This document shows, piece by piece, positions 15,801 through 22,927 of a DNA stretch of 25,511 nt. Source of the DNA: RGIG4097 sp964637515. Its GTDB lineage: Bacteria; Bacillota; Clostridia; Christensenellales; CAG-917. A program made the position numbers and the translations under genes. The stretch's first letter is position 1; each line of letters opens with the position of its first letter. The notes under the pieces were generated by a model. The model did no database searches and was not told the origin of the DNA. It saw only the letters and a program-made list of their open reading frames with translations. The stretch is taken from assembly GCA_964637515.1 (NCBI GenBank), contig CAZWUI010000018.1, forward strand, positions 1 to 25,511, in the 5' to 3' direction.

Positions 15801-17493
15801 GTTCTGCATGGATAACGGCAAGGGCGGTATCAACGAACTCACCATTTCTGTCGCGGAAACCATCGGCGCATCTGCGTTTGAAGGCACCGATATTACTTCG
15901 ATAACAATCCCCGCAAGCCTTAAAACTCTCGGCTTCGGTGCGTTTGCCTACGCTTCGGATTTGAGCGAAATCGTCGTCGCAAACGGCAATTCGATTTTCG
16001 TTGTCGTTGACGGCGTGCTCTATATGAATTTGGCTGACGGCGGTTACGAACTCATGCTTTACCCCGCAACCAAGACCGTAAGTGATAAAGTATATAATAT
16101 TATTGATAACACCATTAGAATAGACGCGTACGCGTTCGCGGGACTCGCAAAGAACGCAGACGGCACCACCAAAACGGACGAAAATCTGCCTTTGACTCAT
16201 GTCGTGATCCCTTACACCGTGACGAATATCGGGGATAGCGCGTTCTACGAGAGCGGTATCAAGGAGTACACGTTCAACGCACTCAATGCTCCCGTGCTCG
16301 AAACCGTCTACAAATACGAAGTCGAACAAATCGTCGAAGCAAACGGCGACTATATGTCCGAACCCGCTATCAATGCGTACTACTACTCGAACTTCAACAC
16401 CCTGTTTGTCAACTTTATTGATATGGTGACCAAGAACACGGGCGAGAAGAGCGATATGATCATCCATCGTCCTATCAACGGCGTGGGCTACGACAACTAC
16501 GTGTATTCGAGATACTTCGGCATCGTTGACAAGACTCCCACCGTCAAGGACGCAAATACCTTGTTGTTCCTCGAACAAATGGAGAAGTTCGCAGCTTATA
16601 CGGCGGACGTGTTGCAGGCTTGGGAAAACAGTGAAAGAGCAGGGGATATCACCACCTACTTCGGAGACGTCAGCGAATTTTCCGATATCGTCAAAGAGGC
16701 AAGACGCCTTTACGGCAACGTCAAAGACGAAGAACAACTCGCATTCATCGACGCATCCCTTGTCGAACAACTCGAAAACGCTGAAACCAGAATGCGTACA
16801 ATCAAGAAAGCGTACGGCATTCAAGTCGCGATCAAACAATATCTCGCGGTGGACGGAAGCTACAAGAAAGACTATCTCGTCGGTGAGAAATTCGATATGA
16901 CGGGACTCGTCGTCAACCGTATCTACGACGACGGCTCCACCGAAACCGTGGATTTGTCCAAACTCGAACTTCAAACGACGGGTGAACTTCATTCCTACGA
17001 ACAAACCGTTTTGATCAAAGACATCGAAAAGGGTATGACCTTCGACGTCCGTATCTACGTCAGCGAAAGCGCAGTCGGCGGAGACGAAGTCGTGAATCCC
17101 GACGGCGGAAACGATGAATTGAAGACCGAGAAGAATAACGGTATGATAGCGGTCTACGTGGTCGTGCCTATCGTGGGCGTTGCGCTCATCGCAGTGGCGG
17201 TATTCTTCTTCTTGAAGAAGAAAAAAGCAGGCAAAGCGGTTGACTTCACTGCAAACGAAGAAAAAACGGAAGAAACTGTCGTCGCGGAAACCGAAGAAAA
17301 CGTTGATAGCGCAGAAAGCGAAGTCAAGGAAGAAATCGAAGAAAATTCGGAAAAAATCACCGTAGATAACGCAGAAGAAACCGAAAGCACCCAAAGCGAA
17401 GAAATGGCGGAAAATGCTGAAAACGACGGCGCAACCGCAGAAATTTCGGACGATGCACAAACAAATGAAGAGGACGGAGAAAAAGAAGAATGA
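9805..17493 (+). CDS. Giant membrane-anchored subtilisin-family protease with leucine-rich repeats
   Basis: This 2562-residue S8 serine protease should digest proteins at the cell surface. In order it has a signal peptide (about 1-40), an I9-type propeptide (about 72-173) and a subtilisin domain with catalytic Asp232 (AILDTGLD), His317 (NHGTHVAG), oxyanion Asn435 and Ser673 (SGTSMASP). A PA-type insert at about 480-620 lies inside the catalytic domain, as in lactocepin and C5a-type peptidases. Fn3-like sandwiches (about 750-900 and beyond), two Ig-like domains (about 1200-1280 and 1286-1382) and BspA-type leucine-rich repeats (about 1384-2170) follow. A helical part, another Ig-like domain (2337-2425), one membrane helix (about 2449-2470), KKKK and an acidic tail of about 85 residues complete it. 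It starts with TTG, six bases after AGGAGG. No LPXTG motif is present, so anchoring is by the helix. Confidence 0.92.
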   Translation: MKSGIKRAVCYALILMLCVSSIVAVHDSSAVASVSVANAAKVSFTDVTGEVDMSSIAMNNIATSTLTNVSSYKKHTLIVSLDGKNLVEEANGRDVSEYATSAEGKRKNAALREKQDDFLDTLSAMGIEFTLKNRYTAVDNAVAIETSTAHVSTIRNLAGVKSVCLSETYLKPETVDMGSYASASEEEMDSALKKATAVVNKTSVYETGVYDSSSVMEKYGYKGGGSVVAILDTGLDYTHNAFIWDDEHENVYTLSNAVFDKSTVAAAVEEYDLLAEERSTLNGKQISVNDLYISQKVPFAFDYADNDTDVYPSSSNHGTHVAGIVAGYDPNGYTDKNGNHVDTPFVGVAPEAQLVICKVFTDDLDDPEGSGAETEDILAALEDCIYLGVDVINMSLGTSCGFSTTDDGDEEGEMLNRVYSAVKDAGISLVCAASNDYSAAYGGTFGTNLASNPDSGTVGSPSIFAAALSVASISGQQSPYMIANGTTAVYYEESSDQYNKYYDFAEMILVDDDGKEIESKEFEYVAIPGTGRASDFTNAGVRNKVAGRIALVKRGGITFKEKVENAQNAGAIGIIVFNNVSGTIRMALGEVEDPIPSCCISMEVGEQLESYAKQNGRIGKITIDKSLKAGPFMSEFSSWGATPDLKLKPEITAHGGEITSAVPGGYGEQSGTSMASPNMAGVVSIIRSYLKTTQPDLTTNELTQRINQLIMSTATLVKDRDDLPYSPRKQGAGLGSLANAISTGAYLFTDDASIDYRPKVNLGDDVDRNGVYDITFKIENFGSETLTFEITPIFMTERLASNKLAVAEQAYILDDVAHTWTLNGSGATKNGNTLVVNSGAMAEITVRLSLSADEKNYIDQSFVNGMYVEGFIHLVSATAGQCDLNLPFLGFYGDWSKIPMLDYDAYYIDEAKQDTSIKDEEKPQASIWATQPYTKYYNDKYSMPMGSFAYLQDENADRVYTTQEHNAISCYDEFYSDDNPENYLTTYEFRGLYIGLMRGARRIEYSLVNDATGEILYENTAYRINKAYSGGGNAVPGFLKFDINPLESGLVSNGKYRMDFAFFGDYGDKDRVIPDETFSFTFYADYEAPSLREVRVRYQDYKENNQVKQRIYLDMDVYDNHYTQAALLCYYDGTELNQVTEYVVPFYNCEKNTTNTVSIEITNIYEQYGDRLYVQFDDYALNHAVYRIDLRSANLNSTSSFELAEGEENITLDIYETHKVDLVFGSEANISNFVWTALDRNIAAVKNGEIVGLSAGTTRVSVEAENGELKYINVTVTDTVKKLNLPSISFSTIINGDDKLSSGTSVTLYPDQDVTLTVDTNPWYYPKDKIKLKWKSNDDSIVSVDQNGKLDIIKKGNTSIEAIVLRDDGSESSYRASLSISIPDPFVLSGYTLSKYRGKDKVVEIPDDKMIMYIGEDAFKDNSTMEEVVIPKTVININEGAFRNCSALKRVYLVDREATPIPDADLKIVYRSAFEGCSKLELIDLTNVKVITLGVNALKGCSSLTTIKNMKAIGTAFGGAFENCTSLESVDLTGMQVAGCAKSLVGLDEKMQPKYEYYGVFRNCTALKNVLTGQFTNIGDYMFYGCTALESITLNNTSIGMNAFENCSKLKTVTINGVAGESYVIGDQAFTNSGLKTITFGSDCNVRKIGEKAFSKTKLTNVVLPNGLTEIGANIFAGTTTLSKVTLPASFDYNGIVLASSLLTSAQLELADDSQYTIENDILYNKDKTVLYTALKSSITSVTIPASVTTIYDFAFAGSKLTSVTIPASVASIGRGAFKGSKLSAITFEGNAITEIKDETFSQTNLIAIDLPSTVTAIGAYAFANTLIDEIDLSEVTTLGDYAFSGCTGLSEVVTSDKLKTLGDYVFANCSVLGTVELDAVTTVGICIFAQSGVKTVIFGNDATALGEYTFYGLKKLKKVVFGTGIEEITEMSFVGCSALEEVDFGGVKIIGESAFVNCGKLSVADLSDIEEIGDMAFYNCNSLDVVNLASAKIIGTGAFCMDNGKGGINELTISVAETIGASAFEGTDITSITIPASLKTLGFGAFAYASDLSEIVVANGNSIFVVVDGVLYMNLADGGYELMLYPATKTVSDKVYNIIDNTIRIDAYAFAGLAKNADGTTKTDENLPLTHVVIPYTVTNIGDSAFYESGIKEYTFNALNAPVLETVYKYEVEQIVEANGDYMSEPAINAYYYSNFNTLFVNFIDMVTKNTGEKSDMIIHRPINGVGYDNYVYSRYFGIVDKTPTVKDANTLLFLEQMEKFAAYTADVLQAWENSERAGDITTYFGDVSEFSDIVKEARRLYGNVKDEEQLAFIDASLVEQLENAETRMRTIKKAYGIQVAIKQYLAVDGSYKKDYLVGEKFDMTGLVVNRIYDDGSTETVDLSKLELQTTGELHSYEQTVLIKDIEKGMTFDVRIYVSESAVGGDEVVNPDGGNDELKTEKNNGMIAVYVVVPIVGVALIAVAVFFFLKKKKAGKAVDFTANEEKTEETVVAETEENVDSAESEVKEEIEENSEKITVDNAEETESTQSEEMAENAENDGATAEISDDAQTNEEDGEKEE

Positions 17494-18725
17494 AATCTAA
17501 AGTGAGAAAAATAGGCTTTTTGATAGCATTGCTCGTTCTCGTGGCGGCAACGTTGTCCGCTTGCCAACTCAACGACACGCTCGAAGACAAGAAAGAGGAA
17601 TTTAATCTCAACGCAGTGATTTCCTATCATGCAAACGGCGGTCGTATAGAAGACAACGAGAATTTGCTCTTCGCAAATATATACTATCGTGCAGGGGACA
17701 AGGCGATGAATCTCGGCATCGACCAAATCACCGACGGCAACTGCAGTGTAGTGAGATCGAATTACACGTTGGAAGGGTGGTATTATCCCGCAAGAAACGC
17801 AGACGGTTCGATAATCTACGAAGACGAGCAAGGCGACATTGCGCAACTCGGCAATAAATTCGATTTCTCGACCTATACGATAAAAGAAAACGACGATATA
17901 GTCCTGTACGCAAACTGGTTGCGCAATCAAAAAGTCAACTATTTGCTTGCTCCCGAAGACAAAATCGACAATAAACTCGTGGTCGGAGAAAACGTTTACA
18001 CCGTCGGCGGAACACCCGTCAGTGAGTCGAACTTCGACAGATATAGCTCTATCGGTGAGCCCACGATGGATCCGCTCTTCGGAGAAGCGAAGAATTATAC
18101 ATTCGTCGGATACTACGCCGATGCGGAATGCACCGTTCCCGCCAAGTGGCCTATCAAGAGAACGGCAGACGGAACCGACACCAACGTTTACGTCAAATAT
18201 TTGCCGTCAGATTGGACTGTTATTTCGACGGTAAACGATCTCTACAAAATGTTCGGCAAGACGGTCAACACTGGCAAATACTATCTCAAGAACAATATAG
18301 ACGGCAAAGGAATGGACATTAACGTGGCGGCAAGCGCAACGTTCTCGGGCATGATTGAAGGCAACGGCTACACAATCAGCAACGTGACTTTCAACAACGC
18401 AAAACTCCAAAACTCGAACGTAGCGTCCATATTCGGCAGGATAATAAGCGGCGCGAAGATCGCAAATATCACGATCAAAGACTGCGGAACGAATTTCAAA
18501 GCGAATTTCAATTCCAATATCTACGCCTACTACTTTGCGGAAAGCATAGCGGACGATGCGACCATCACCAACGTGAAAATCGACGGCGGTGAATTGTTTG
18601 TCAACACGCTTTCTGAAGGTTCGTCATGGTTGAATAATGCGGATAACGCACCTCTTTGCAACGGCGGAGAAGACAGACTGACCATAGTCAACGCACCCAC
18701 ACTCTCGCATGTGGATGAATATTAA
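17490..18725 (+). CDS. Lipoprotein with InlB-type repeats and a beta-helix-like end
   Basis: This 411-residue exported protein has lipobox LSAC, placing the acylated Cys at residue 25. One full Listeria-Bacteroides (InlB B-type) repeat lies at about 40-143, recognisable from YHANGG, LEGWYYP and the closing DIVLYANW. A second, more divergent one spans about 148-238 (FVGYYAD then VYVKYLP). Residues about 243-380 contain FSGMIEGNGYTISNVTF and similar turns, suggesting a short right-handed beta-helix of the GLUG/pectate-lyase-like type. There is no catalytic signature, so a binding or adhesive role is likely. Its ATG overlaps the protease stop as ATGA, which ties its expression to the protease, and oppA follows after 24 bases. 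It may present protein substrates to the protease or stabilise the surface complex; this is inference. Confidence 0.82.
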   Translation: MKSKVRKIGFLIALLVLVAATLSACQLNDTLEDKKEEFNLNAVISYHANGGRIEDNENLLFANIYYRAGDKAMNLGIDQITDGNCSVVRSNYTLEGWYYPARNADGSIIYEDEQGDIAQLGNKFDFSTYTIKENDDIVLYANWLRNQKVNYLLAPEDKIDNKLVVGENVYTVGGTPVSESNFDRYSSIGEPTMDPLFGEAKNYTFVGYYADAECTVPAKWPIKRTADGTDTNVYVKYLPSDWTVISTVNDLYKMFGKTVNTGKYYLKNNIDGKGMDINVAASATFSGMIEGNGYTISNVTFNNAKLQNSNVASIFGRIISGAKIANITIKDCGTNFKANFNSNIYAYYFAESIADDATITNVKIDGGELFVNTLSEGSSWLNNADNAPLCNGGEDRLTIVNAPTLSHVDEY

Positions 18726-18749
18726 GAAAAACCCAGGAGGTTCAATATA

Positions 18750-21341
18750 ATGAAGAAAAACATTAAGAACGTTATATGCGTTGTGCTCGTAGCGGCGATA
18801 GTGATGTCGTCCTGCGTTATGCTCTTTGCATGTAACAAGGACAAAGGACAGAATTATGATCCTGAAACGCGCCCTGTAACGTTTTCGATAAGCGCGCTTG
18901 ACGGAACGTTTAACCCGTTCTTCACGACGAGTGCAACCGACTCCGAGATTGCAAACTTCACCCAAGTCGGCATGTTCTCCACGAGCAATGAAGGTGAAAT
19001 CGAATGCGGTGAAAATGTGCCTACCGTCGTCCTCGACTACAAAATCACTTCCTACGACGCAAACGGTGCGGAATCCACTCAAAACGTGGATCACACGACC
19101 TATGAATTTGTCATCAAGAACGGCATTAAGTTCAGCGACGGTCAACCTCTCACCATCGACGACGTGCTTTTCAATCTTTACGTCTATCTCGATCCTATGT
19201 ATAGCGGTTCTTCCACCGTCTATTCGGTTGACATTCAAGGTTTGAAAGCATACCGCTACAACGATGCGACTCTCGACGACAGCTATGACGATTCCGATCT
19301 TAGTTTCCGCAACAGAGCGCAAACAAGAATCAACAAACTTGTTTCTTGGAGCCGTGGCGAAAAGGGTGTAGTGCTCACCGAAGAAATGGAAGCGGACATC
19401 GAAAAAGTCAAAGCAAGATTCCTCAAGGACCTCAGTTCCGAATGGACTTCCAACGAAGGCACTATCGAATCCAACTACAAGGAATATTCTTTCAGAGAAG
19501 ACTGGGAATCCTACTATTTCATCGAAGGAATCGTGCAACTTCTGACCGAAAAAAATACGCAAGGTTATGACGTCACAATCAAAGATCAAAACGGTAAATA
19601 CGTCACCGAACTCAACGTCAAAGATACAAACGGCAACTGGGTTTACGACGATAATCACACAACCGATCTTGCTCAACAAATGTATGACGCATATTCTAAC
19701 GAAACCACCATTGCACAGTATATGGAGGCGAACAAGTGTGATAGAGCCCGCGCAATCGAACTCATCAAGAAGGACACCGCAATCAAGACCGTCTATGATT
19801 CGTATGCAACGGAATCTGCAATCAGAAAGTCCCTTGAAACCATTCTTCTCGGCATGACCACCGGTTCCAACATTGCGGAAGATTGGACTCTTGAAGAACA
19901 ATCCAAATATTATCAAGGTCAATCCGAAAGCGTGAAATCCATAAGCGGTATCACCACCAAGAAAGTCAGCAACTTCGAGGGTGAATTTGGTGTGAAACTC
20001 ACCGAACAACACGACGTGCTTTCCATCACCATCAACGGAATCGACCCCAAAGCAATTTGGAACTTCGCATTCGTCGTTGCGCCTATGCACTATTATTCCG
20101 ATGCGGCAACCCTTGCAAATAAGACCGATTATCCCTACGGTGTCAGACCTCGTGACAAGGATTTCTTCGACAACGTTCTCAACTCTCCTGAAAAGAACGC
20201 ACTTCCCGTCGGGGCAGGCGCATATAGAGCAAGCAACCAAAACGGCAATGCAAGCAGTGATCCGTCGCAAGTCAATGCAAAAGACTTCTGGTCCAACAAG
20301 AAAGTCTACTTCGAGCGTAACGATTATTTCTACACTCTCGGCAGTGGAATTAGCAATGCAAAAATCAGACGTCTGACCTACGTTGAAGTCAGTGAAAACA
20401 ACATTCTCAACAACTTGCTCACCGGTCAAATCGACTATGGCACTCCTTCCGCAACTCCCGACAACAAGGACGAAGTCATGAAAACGAGCCACCTCGGTTC
20501 CATCGAATATAAGACGAGCGGTTACGGTTATATCGGCATCAACCCCAAATACGTGCCTGAACTCGAAATCAGACGCGCAATCATGAAGGCGTTCAACACC
20601 GCATCTATCATCGGTGTGTACTACGGCGGATCGATGGCTGAAAACATCTACAGACCTATGAGTAAACTCTCTTGGGCGTATCCTGAAAACTGCAGACCTT
20701 ACTATACGTTCGACAACACCGGCGCAGAAATCGAACAACTTGCAATCGATGCAGGCTACGTGAAGAATAAAGACGGCAAATTCGAAAAGAACGGAAAGAC
20801 GCTCAAATACAAGTTCACGATCGCAGGCGACACAACCGATCACCCCGCAACGTCAATGTTCGAAGACGCAAGAACTCTTCTCAATGCACATGGATTCGAC
20901 ATCACGGTCGGCACCGACGTGCAAGCACTCAAGAAACTTGCAACAGGCGGACTCGAAGTGTGGGCGGCAGCTTGGACTTCCACGATAGATCCCGATATGT
21001 ATCAAATCTATCACAAGGACAGCAAGACGACCAACGTCAAGAACTGGAACTACGACGAAATTCTCAACACGAACAAATATCCGAGAGAGAAGATCATCGT
21101 CAACGAACTCTCCGATCTCATTGATCAAGGCAGAGAAACCAACAGCAAGGACGAAAGAACGATAATTTATTCTCAAGCACTTGACAAGATCATGGAACTC
21201 GCAGTCGAATTCCCGACCTATCAAAGAAAAGACCTTGCAGTCTACAACAAAGACGTCATCGACGCAACCACTCTCAACAGAAGCGCAGACCTCAAATACT
21301 CCGGCCCTACCGACAGAATTTGGGAACTCAATTACAATTGA
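18750..21341 (+). CDS. oppA: Oligopeptide-binding lipoprotein OppA with a large inserted domain
   Basis: This 863-residue solute-binding protein of the SBP_bac_5 family captures peptides outside the cell for the ABC importer encoded next. The lipobox LFAC gives acylated Cys28. Family features are the start FNPFF at 54-58 and the segment FSDGQPLTIDDVLFNLY at 128-144. The C-terminal lobe follows after about residue 400 (LPVGAGAYRAS and AIMKAFN regions). Family members are usually about 500-600 residues; the excess is an insert at about 171-395 within the N-terminal lobe. Part of that insert (about 248-350) is homologous to an insert in OppB, including NETTIAQY, a Cys at 330 and ELIKKDTAIKTVYD at 337-350. 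AGGAGG at 18735-18740 lies nine bases before the ATG. No promoter is seen in the 24-base gap, so it is read from upstream. Confidence 0.92.
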   Translation: MKKNIKNVICVVLVAAIVMSSCVMLFACNKDKGQNYDPETRPVTFSISALDGTFNPFFTTSATDSEIANFTQVGMFSTSNEGEIECGENVPTVVLDYKITSYDANGAESTQNVDHTTYEFVIKNGIKFSDGQPLTIDDVLFNLYVYLDPMYSGSSTVYSVDIQGLKAYRYNDATLDDSYDDSDLSFRNRAQTRINKLVSWSRGEKGVVLTEEMEADIEKVKARFLKDLSSEWTSNEGTIESNYKEYSFREDWESYYFIEGIVQLLTEKNTQGYDVTIKDQNGKYVTELNVKDTNGNWVYDDNHTTDLAQQMYDAYSNETTIAQYMEANKCDRARAIELIKKDTAIKTVYDSYATESAIRKSLETILLGMTTGSNIAEDWTLEEQSKYYQGQSESVKSISGITTKKVSNFEGEFGVKLTEQHDVLSITINGIDPKAIWNFAFVVAPMHYYSDAATLANKTDYPYGVRPRDKDFFDNVLNSPEKNALPVGAGAYRASNQNGNASSDPSQVNAKDFWSNKKVYFERNDYFYTLGSGISNAKIRRLTYVEVSENNILNNLLTGQIDYGTPSATPDNKDEVMKTSHLGSIEYKTSGYGYIGINPKYVPELEIRRAIMKAFNTASIIGVYYGGSMAENIYRPMSKLSWAYPENCRPYYTFDNTGAEIEQLAIDAGYVKNKDGKFEKNGKTLKYKFTIAGDTTDHPATSMFEDARTLLNAHGFDITVGTDVQALKKLATGGLEVWAAAWTSTIDPDMYQIYHKDSKTTNVKNWNYDEILNTNKYPREKIIVNELSDLIDQGRETNSKDERTIIYSQALDKIMELAVEFPTYQRKDLAVYNKDVIDATTLNRSADLKYSGPTDRIWELNYN

Positions 21342-21368
21342 TGATTAAATCAACGTAGCAAAACACAA

Positions 21369-21397
21369 TTCCCGACCGCAAAAACTGCGGTCGGGAA
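21369..21397 (+). other. Strong mRNA hairpin between oppA and oppB
   Basis: TTCCCGACCGCA (21369-21380) pairs perfectly with TGCGGTCGGGAA (21386-21397) around an AAAAC loop. It is followed by an A-run, not a T-run, so it is not an intrinsic terminator. Hairpins at this place, after the binding-protein gene, often protect the upstream message from 3' exonucleases and so raise binding-protein levels over permease levels. That role is inferred here. Confidence 0.75.
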
Positions 21398-21435
21398 ACG
21401 CACGAAAAAAATAATTCCTGACAAAGGATTAAACA

Positions 21436-22914
21436 ATGGTAAAGTATATAATTAAAAGATTATTACTCGCGATTCTTATCTTGTTTGGCGTATCCATCAT
21501 TCTGTATACGCTCGTTCGCGTTATGCCCGTAAATGCGGTGGAACAGAAGTATATCGCCGCAAAAGCGCAAAACGGAACGTTTGACGAAGAGGAACTCAGA
21601 CAACTTATAATCGACAACAACCTTGAAGACATCGGAAAAGCGCAAAATCTGGGTTACAGTGCGCTTTGGAATAAGGTTTTCAGGGACGGGGAAAAAGAAC
21701 CGCTCGACGAAAGCGACCAGAACAAACTCAGAGATCGTCTTTTGGCGGATTGGGAAATCAGCAAGACCAAACTCAACGACGAATATAGCAAATTCGCCTT
21801 CACGGAGGTTTGGCAGGCTTTCTATTTGTATGAAGGTCACGTTGACGCTATAACCGAATACGACGAAGAAGGACAACTCATCAACAAGGTCGACGACGAC
21901 GGCGATTACGTGACGAATCTCCATATCTACAAAGACGGCAAGTATATCAAGGACAGTGCAAACACATCAAGCTATGCAAGACAAATCGTTTCTGCAAGCA
22001 ACAATGAGACCTTGATTGCTCAATACAAAGCGAACTTTGGTTGCACCGATGAAGAAGCGGTTGAACTCATCAAGAAAGACACCGCAATCAACACCGTGTT
22101 CGACACTCACAACTCAAAGCAATTCTCAAAAGCGACCGTAGCAATCAGAAGCGTCGTTGCGGGTTATTGCAATTGGATCGCGAAATTTATGTCGGGCGAT
22201 ATGGGTATTTCATTCAAATACAACAGACCCGTCGAAGAAGTTATCTTGGACAATATCGGAATTTCCTTTATGGTGTCCTTGATATCCTTGATTTTGGAAC
22301 TACTCATAGCAATTCCTTTGGGTATTCAAAGCGCGTATCACCAATACGGCAAACTCGACTACATAACCACCATTCTCACAATGATTGGCATATCCTTCCC
22401 GTCATTCTTCTTCGGGAGTTTGCTCATCAGATGGTTCGCAGTCGGTTTGGGATGGTTCCCTGTCGGCGGATTCGACGAAACGAATTTGCTCACGATGACC
22501 GAATCTTTGGTGCTTCCCATCGCGGTTTTGACCATACTGTCCATCGGTTCTATGATGAGATATACCAGAACAAACACACTTGAAGTCTTGAATGCAGACT
22601 ACATTCGCACGGCAAGAGCAAAGGGCGCGTCCGAAAGTTCGGTCATCTACAAACACGTTTTCAGAAACACCCTTATCCCGCTCGTGACAACGCTCGCAGG
22701 CATACTCCCGGGGCTCTTCGGCGGTGCGATGATCACTGAAACCGTCTTCGACTTGCCAGGTATCGGCAATATTGCCTATCAGGCGTTGAGAGAAGGGGAT
22801 GTGCCGTTCATCATGGCGTACAACATGTTTCTTGCGGTGTTGACCGTATTAGGTGTGTTGCTGACAGACTTGATGTACGCAGTCGTTGACCCGCGCGTCA
22901 AGCTCGGTGAATAG
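21436..22914 (+). CDS. oppB: Oligopeptide permease OppB with an extracytoplasmic inserted domain
   Basis: This 492-residue membrane permease belongs to the binding-protein-dependent transport family; OppB/DppB proteins are usually about 300-340 residues. TM1 lies at about 9-29. The usual loop motif (EEELRQLIIDNN, 51-62) is followed by about 175 extra residues, and the family sequence resumes at YCNWIAKFMSGDMGISF (244-260). The remaining helices fill 270-485, with the ATPase-contacting EAA-type loop in DYIRTARAKGASESSVIYKHV. The insert should be extracytoplasmic by topology. Residues 122-223 match OppA 248-350, including NETLIAQY, Cys203 and ELIKKDTAINTVFD (210-223). AAAGGA at 21423-21428 precedes the ATG by seven bases. 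The gene lies 94 bases after oppA, across a stable hairpin. Confidence 0.93.
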   Translation: MVKYIIKRLLLAILILFGVSIILYTLVRVMPVNAVEQKYIAAKAQNGTFDEEELRQLIIDNNLEDIGKAQNLGYSALWNKVFRDGEKEPLDESDQNKLRDRLLADWEISKTKLNDEYSKFAFTEVWQAFYLYEGHVDAITEYDEEGQLINKVDDDGDYVTNLHIYKDGKYIKDSANTSSYARQIVSASNNETLIAQYKANFGCTDEEAVELIKKDTAINTVFDTHNSKQFSKATVAIRSVVAGYCNWIAKFMSGDMGISFKYNRPVEEVILDNIGISFMVSLISLILELLIAIPLGIQSAYHQYGKLDYITTILTMIGISFPSFFFGSLLIRWFAVGLGWFPVGGFDETNLLTMTESLVLPIAVLTILSIGSMMRYTRTNTLEVLNADYIRTARAKGASESSVIYKHVFRNTLIPLVTTLAGILPGLFGGAMITETVFDLPGIGNIAYQALREGDVPFIMAYNMFLAVLTVLGVLLTDLMYAVVDPRVKLGE

Positions 22915-22927
22915 AGGAGGAGAAATT

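Noticed and set aside
15013..17460. Open minus-strand frame of 815 codons inside the protease gene
   Set aside because: It lies wholly antisense to a gene with clear domains, has no ribosome binding site or signal, and its translation shows no family. It arises from the codon bias of the plus-strand gene, which rarely uses codons that read as stops in that frame.
17490..18725. Possible polysaccharide lyase because of the beta-helix-like end
   Set aside because: The helical part is short and no catalytic residues or lyase motif can be seen; the InlB-type repeats point to binding.
18624..20843. Open minus-strand frame of 739 codons opposite oppA and its upstream lipoprotein gene
   Set aside because: Same explanation: antisense to well-supported genes, low-complexity translation, no start signals.
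22886..22927. Longer OppC start overlapping the end of oppB
   Set aside because: The extra residues lack a ribosome binding site, while AGGAGG is ideally placed for the ATG at 22928.
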